A program made the position numbers and the translations under genes. Below, in pieces: positions 61,797-64,000 of a stretch of DNA of 64,000 nt (the stretch's first letter is position 1; every line of letters begins with the position of its first letter). The notes under the pieces were generated by a model that did no database searches, was not told where the DNA came from, and saw only the letters and a program-made list of their open reading frames with translations. The stretch covers positions 1 through 64,000 of the forward strand of contig JAFGFF010000118.1 of assembly GCA_016931075.1 (NCBI GenBank), written 5' to 3'. Origin of the DNA: Pirellulales bacterium (GTDB taxonomy: Bacteria; Planctomycetota; Planctomycetia; Pirellulales; Thermoguttaceae).

Positions 61797-63386
61797 ATGA
61801 GCGATATGCACGAAGAATGCGGCATCGCGGCTCTCTACCACCTGCCCAGCGAGACGGATAGCCCTCTGTGCCCCGAGGCGGGCGCCGACGCGATCTCTCG
61901 TCTGATGCCCCGGATGCTGCTGGATATCCAGAACCGGGGCCAACTGGCCGCCGGGATGACCACATACAACCCAATACGGAACCAGTTGATCGACACCCAC
62001 AAAGAGGTGGGCACGGTCGCCGAGGTCTTCCGGACGAATCATCGGGCCAAGTTCGAGAGCCTGATGCGGGAGTACGCCGGCCGGGCCGCCATCGGGCACG
62101 TCCGCTATGCCACCTGCGGCCGGTCCGACCGGAGCTACGCCCAGCCCTTCGAGCGGCACCACATCCGCAAGCACAAGTGGTTCAGTTTCGCCTTCAACGG
62201 GCAGTTGGCCAATTTCGAGCATCTCCGCGACGACCTCCTGTCCGACGACGACAACTACCTGGCCCGGGACACGGACACCGAAATCATCATGCACGCCCTG
62301 TGCAAGGCCCTGTCGCACGACACCAGCCCGCCGCTGATCGACATCTGCCGCAAACTGGCCGAACAGTTCGACGGGGCCTACAGCCTCGTGTTTCTCGACG
62401 CCCTGGGCGACATGATCGTCGCCCGGGATCCGCTGGGCATCAAACCGCTGAGCTACGCGATCGAAGGGCCTCTGTTCGCCGCGGCCAGCGAGAGCGTCGC
62501 CCTGGTCAACCTGGGTTTCGCGCCGGAAAATATCCAGACGCTTCTGCCGGGCCAGGCGGTCACTATCTCGGACGGCGAGTTGGAGATCCAGCGGTTCGCC
62601 CCCAGCCCCCGGCAGGCGCACTGCTTCTTCGAATGGGTCTATTTCTCGAACGTGGCCAGCACGATGGACTCGCGGAGCGTCTATCTCGCCCGCAAGGCGT
62701 TGGGTGAGGAGTTGGCCCGGCTCGAAACGCTCACGCTGGACGAGGACACGATCATCGTGCCCGTGCCCGACACGAGCAAGGCGTCGGCCGACGCGATGGC
62801 CTACGCCCTGAAAGTGCCGAGCCTCGAAGGGCTCATCCGCAACCGCTACAGCGGCCGGACGTTCATCGAAGGGGGAGACACCCGGCGGCGCAAGGCCCAA
62901 ACGAAGTACACCCCGCTGCCCCAGGTGCTCGAAGACAAGCGGGTGCTGCTGGTCGAAGACTCGATCGTCCGGTCGACCACGATGCGGGTGTTGATCGAGC
63001 GGATCCGCAAGCTGGGCGGGGCGCGGGAGATCCACGTCCGCGTGGCCTGCCCGCCGATCATTTCGCCCTGCTTCTACGGGATCGACATGTCGACGATCAA
63101 GGAGCTTTTCGCGCCCGCCTTCCTGCAAGGTCAGCCCTTGAATGCGCAAGTCGAAGCGGAGATGGCCCGGGAGATCGGGGCCGATTCGCTCCGCTACCTG
63201 CCCGTCGAATCGGTCGCCCGGGCGATCGGCCTGGACGCCGACCAACTCTGCCGCGCCTGCATCACGGGCGAGTATCCCACCCCCTGGGGCCAGAAGCTGG
63301 CCCAACGTGCCCACGAAAACTCCGCCAACGGCATCGACGGCCGCACCTACGAATCGGCCCGGCCGTGTGCGCGGAGTGAGAAGTAG
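61797..63386 (+). CDS. purF: amidophosphoribosyltransferase (PurF-like)
   Basis: The protein has 529 residues. A glutamine amidotransferase class II domain starts after a short propeptide: Cys 8 in HEECGIAAL would be the N-terminal nucleophile after cleavage. It has [19 protein letters not shown] and [12 protein letters not shown]. The PRTase half has [31 protein letters not shown] and the PRPP loop [14 protein letters not shown]. It makes phosphoribosylamine in purine synthesis. [16 protein letters not shown] differs from the common ARPDS form, so this may be a divergent branch. ATG 61806 is an alternative start. The stop codon lies within a REP unit. Confidence 0.9.
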   Translation: MSDMHEECGIAALYHLPSETDSPLCPEAGADAISRLMPRMLLDIQNRGQLAAGMTTYNPIRNQLIDTHKEVGTVAEVFRTNHRAKFESLMREYAGRAAIGHVRYATCGRSDRSYAQPFERHHIRKHKWFSFAFNGQLANFEHLRDDLLSDDDNYLARDTDTEIIMHALCKALSHDTSPPLIDICRKLAEQFDGAYSLVFLDALGDMIVARDPLGIKPLSYAIEGPLFAAASESVALVNLGFAPENIQTLLPGQAVTISDGELEIQRFAPSPRQAHCFFEWVYFSNVASTMDSRSVYLARKALGEELARLETLTLDEDTIIVPVPDTSKASADAMAYALKVPSLEGLIRNRYSGRTFIEGGDTRRRKAQTKYTPLPQVLEDKRVLLVEDSIVRSTTMRVLIERIRKLGGAREIHVRVACPPIISPCFYGIDMSTIKELFAPAFLQGQPLNAQVEAEMAREIGADSLRYLPVESVARAIGLDADQLCRACITGEYPTPWGQKLAQRAHENSANGIDGRTYESARPCARSEK

Positions 63387-63408
63387 GGTGGGGCACACTT
63401 GCCCCACC
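63383..63408 (+). repeat. REP unit supplying the purF stop codon
   Basis: The unit reads GTAG, stem GGTGGGGCA / TGCCCCACC, loop CACT. The TAG of GTAG (63384-63386) is the purF stop, directly after AAG. The stem follows immediately, so it forms the start of the 3' untranslated region. Confidence 0.88.
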
Positions 63409-63435
63409 GCTGCAAACTACATCGGCACTCGTATC

Positions 63436-63834
63436 CTAATAATCAACGCGGCCGAAAGCCACGTCTGGCAAAGCTGTTTGCAGTCGTTTCAAAGCATCCG
63501 GCGAGATTTTCGTCCGGCGAATATCCACGCTGTTAAGCCCCGATAGCTCTCGCAAGTACGGAATCAGGTCGTCAACCTGTTCATCTGTCAGCGTGCCATG
63601 AGGTAAATAGATGATGTTAACGTACTCTAGTCCGGGCGGTCCCATTGTCGTAATACGTGTGCAAGCCACCGGCGCTTTCACTACGCGTGAAATGCCTTCC
63701 AGTGTCTTTTCCTCTGCCCGATACATAGGCAGATAAGACGCATACCAGCCGAGAAGCAGGGAAATCACGGCTACCGCTATAAGCAGGCCGCGAAGGCTGA
63801 ATTGCCATCTGCGTCGGTCGGTAGAGGTGTGCAT
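63436..63834 (-). CDS. small membrane-anchored protein of planctomycete type
   Basis: The protein has about 132 residues. It starts MHTSTDRRRWQFSLRGLLIAVAVISLLLGW, one membrane helix preceded by a basic FSLRGLLIAV segment common in planctomycete membrane proteins. The C-terminal part (LTDEQVDDLIPYLRELSGLNSVDIRRTKISPDALKRL) resembles short leucine-rich repeats seen in such proteins. The 24 residues before this start (from 63906) run through a REP unit and are unlikely to be coding. It is flanked by inverted REP units. Function unknown. Confidence 0.65.
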   Translation of the reverse strand: MHTSTDRRRWQFSLRGLLIAVAVISLLLGWYASYLPMYRAEEKTLEGISRVVKAPVACTRITTMGPPGLEYVNIIYLPHGTLTDEQVDDLIPYLRELSGLNSVDIRRTKISPDALKRLQTALPDVAFGRVDY

Positions 63835-63885
63835 CGTCGAGACCCTGCCCGCCGGAATCCCGAACATAGTCTTCCGAAAAGTAGT

Positions 63886-63911
63886 GGTGGGGCAAGTGTG
63901 CCCCACCCTAC
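63886..63911 (-). repeat. REP unit, GTAG tag with GGTGGGGCA stem
   Basis: The minus-strand unit reads GTAG, stem GGTGGGGCA / TGCCCCACC, loop CACT on its own strand. It is inverted relative to the unit at 63383. The two enclose the gene at 63436-63834. Confidence 0.88.
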
Positions 63912-63924
63912 GAAAAACTGATTT

Positions 63925-63953
63925 GGAGGGCCACGCTCCGAGTGTGGCCCTCC
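63925..63953. repeat. variant REP unit, GGAG/GGCCAC
   Basis: GGAGGGCCAC and GTGGCCCTCC form a perfect 10-bp stem around a 9-nt loop GCTCCGAGT. It resembles the GGAG/CTCCGT group with the loop rearranged. Nothing else was recognised between it and the end of the window. Confidence 0.75.
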
Positions 63954-64000
63954 ATGTGTAGGTTATACCGAGAACTCTCTTAACCGGCCGGTTGGGCGGC

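Noticed and set aside
14843-63953. paired repeats considered as CRISPR
   Set aside because: Units are inverted, of several sequence groups and not regularly spaced with unique spacers; no cas gene was seen.

Overview
The window reads as a chromosome segment of a GC-rich planctomycete, probably of the Pirellulales type (inference from gene content, not from a marker phylogeny). Indicators are an LEPR-XLL-type N-terminal export motif (LEDRRLLS) on a giant secreted peptidase, PEP-CTERM and dockerin proteins, a sulfatase, a DUF3467 protein, a short membrane protein with the FSLRGLLIAV segment common in planctomycetes, and many large unrecognised proteins. No rRNA, intact tRNA, CRISPR array, prophage or transposase gene was seen.

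Layout. 1-9.2 kb: secreted gingipain-like C25 peptidase, a DhnA/LacD-like aldolase and a sulfamidase-like sulfatase, all on the minus strand. 9.2-11.1 kb: a PLP-dependent histidine-decarboxylase-like enzyme translationally coupled to a double-ACT protein. 11.1-20.5 kb: outer-membrane barrel protein, response regulator, lipoproteins, M23 peptidase, XerD-type recombinase, YhaM-type HD nuclease and UppP. 20.7-27.4 kb: TIM-barrel isomerase plus glycosyltransferase, response regulator, M42 aminopeptidase, DUF3467 protein and a PEP-CTERM/dockerin protein. 27.8-32.7 kb: membrane-anchored 1,632-residue TPR protein. 32.9-38.7 kb: minus-strand cluster pdxA, Gfo/Idh/MocA oxidoreductase, class IV aminotransferase, class III aminotransferase and a DeoR regulator with a recognisable promoter/operator. 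38.8-41.4 kb: two divergent uroporphyrinogen-decarboxylase-like proteins. 41.6-50.1 kb: a glycosyltransferase-like protein, a GT4 glycosyltransferase, a PQQ-type propeller with an NPF-repeat tail, and an unrecognised 1,311-residue protein. 50.1-56.4 kb: alpha/beta hydrolase, then the fatty-acid cluster rpmF-fabD-fabG-acpP-fabF followed by a lipoyl-like domain, and lexA. 56.5-64 kb: HExxH protein with a PA-IL-like domain, NagB-LmbE fusion, proB, purF and a small membrane protein.

The most unusual feature is in the gaps. At least 22 short palindromic units, mostly paired in inverted orientation, have the layout of REP/BIME elements: a GTAG, GGAG, GTGG or similar tetranucleotide directly before a hairpin. 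They fall into five groups by stem and loop. Three different stem sequences share one identical CTCCGT loop, and one unit supplies the stop codon of purF. No RAYT (Y1 REP transposase) gene lies in the window.

Start codons were revised where the sequence allowed. Clear Shine-Dalgarno cases include TTG starts at 5714 and 46121, and GTG starts at 25636, 53179 and 55113.
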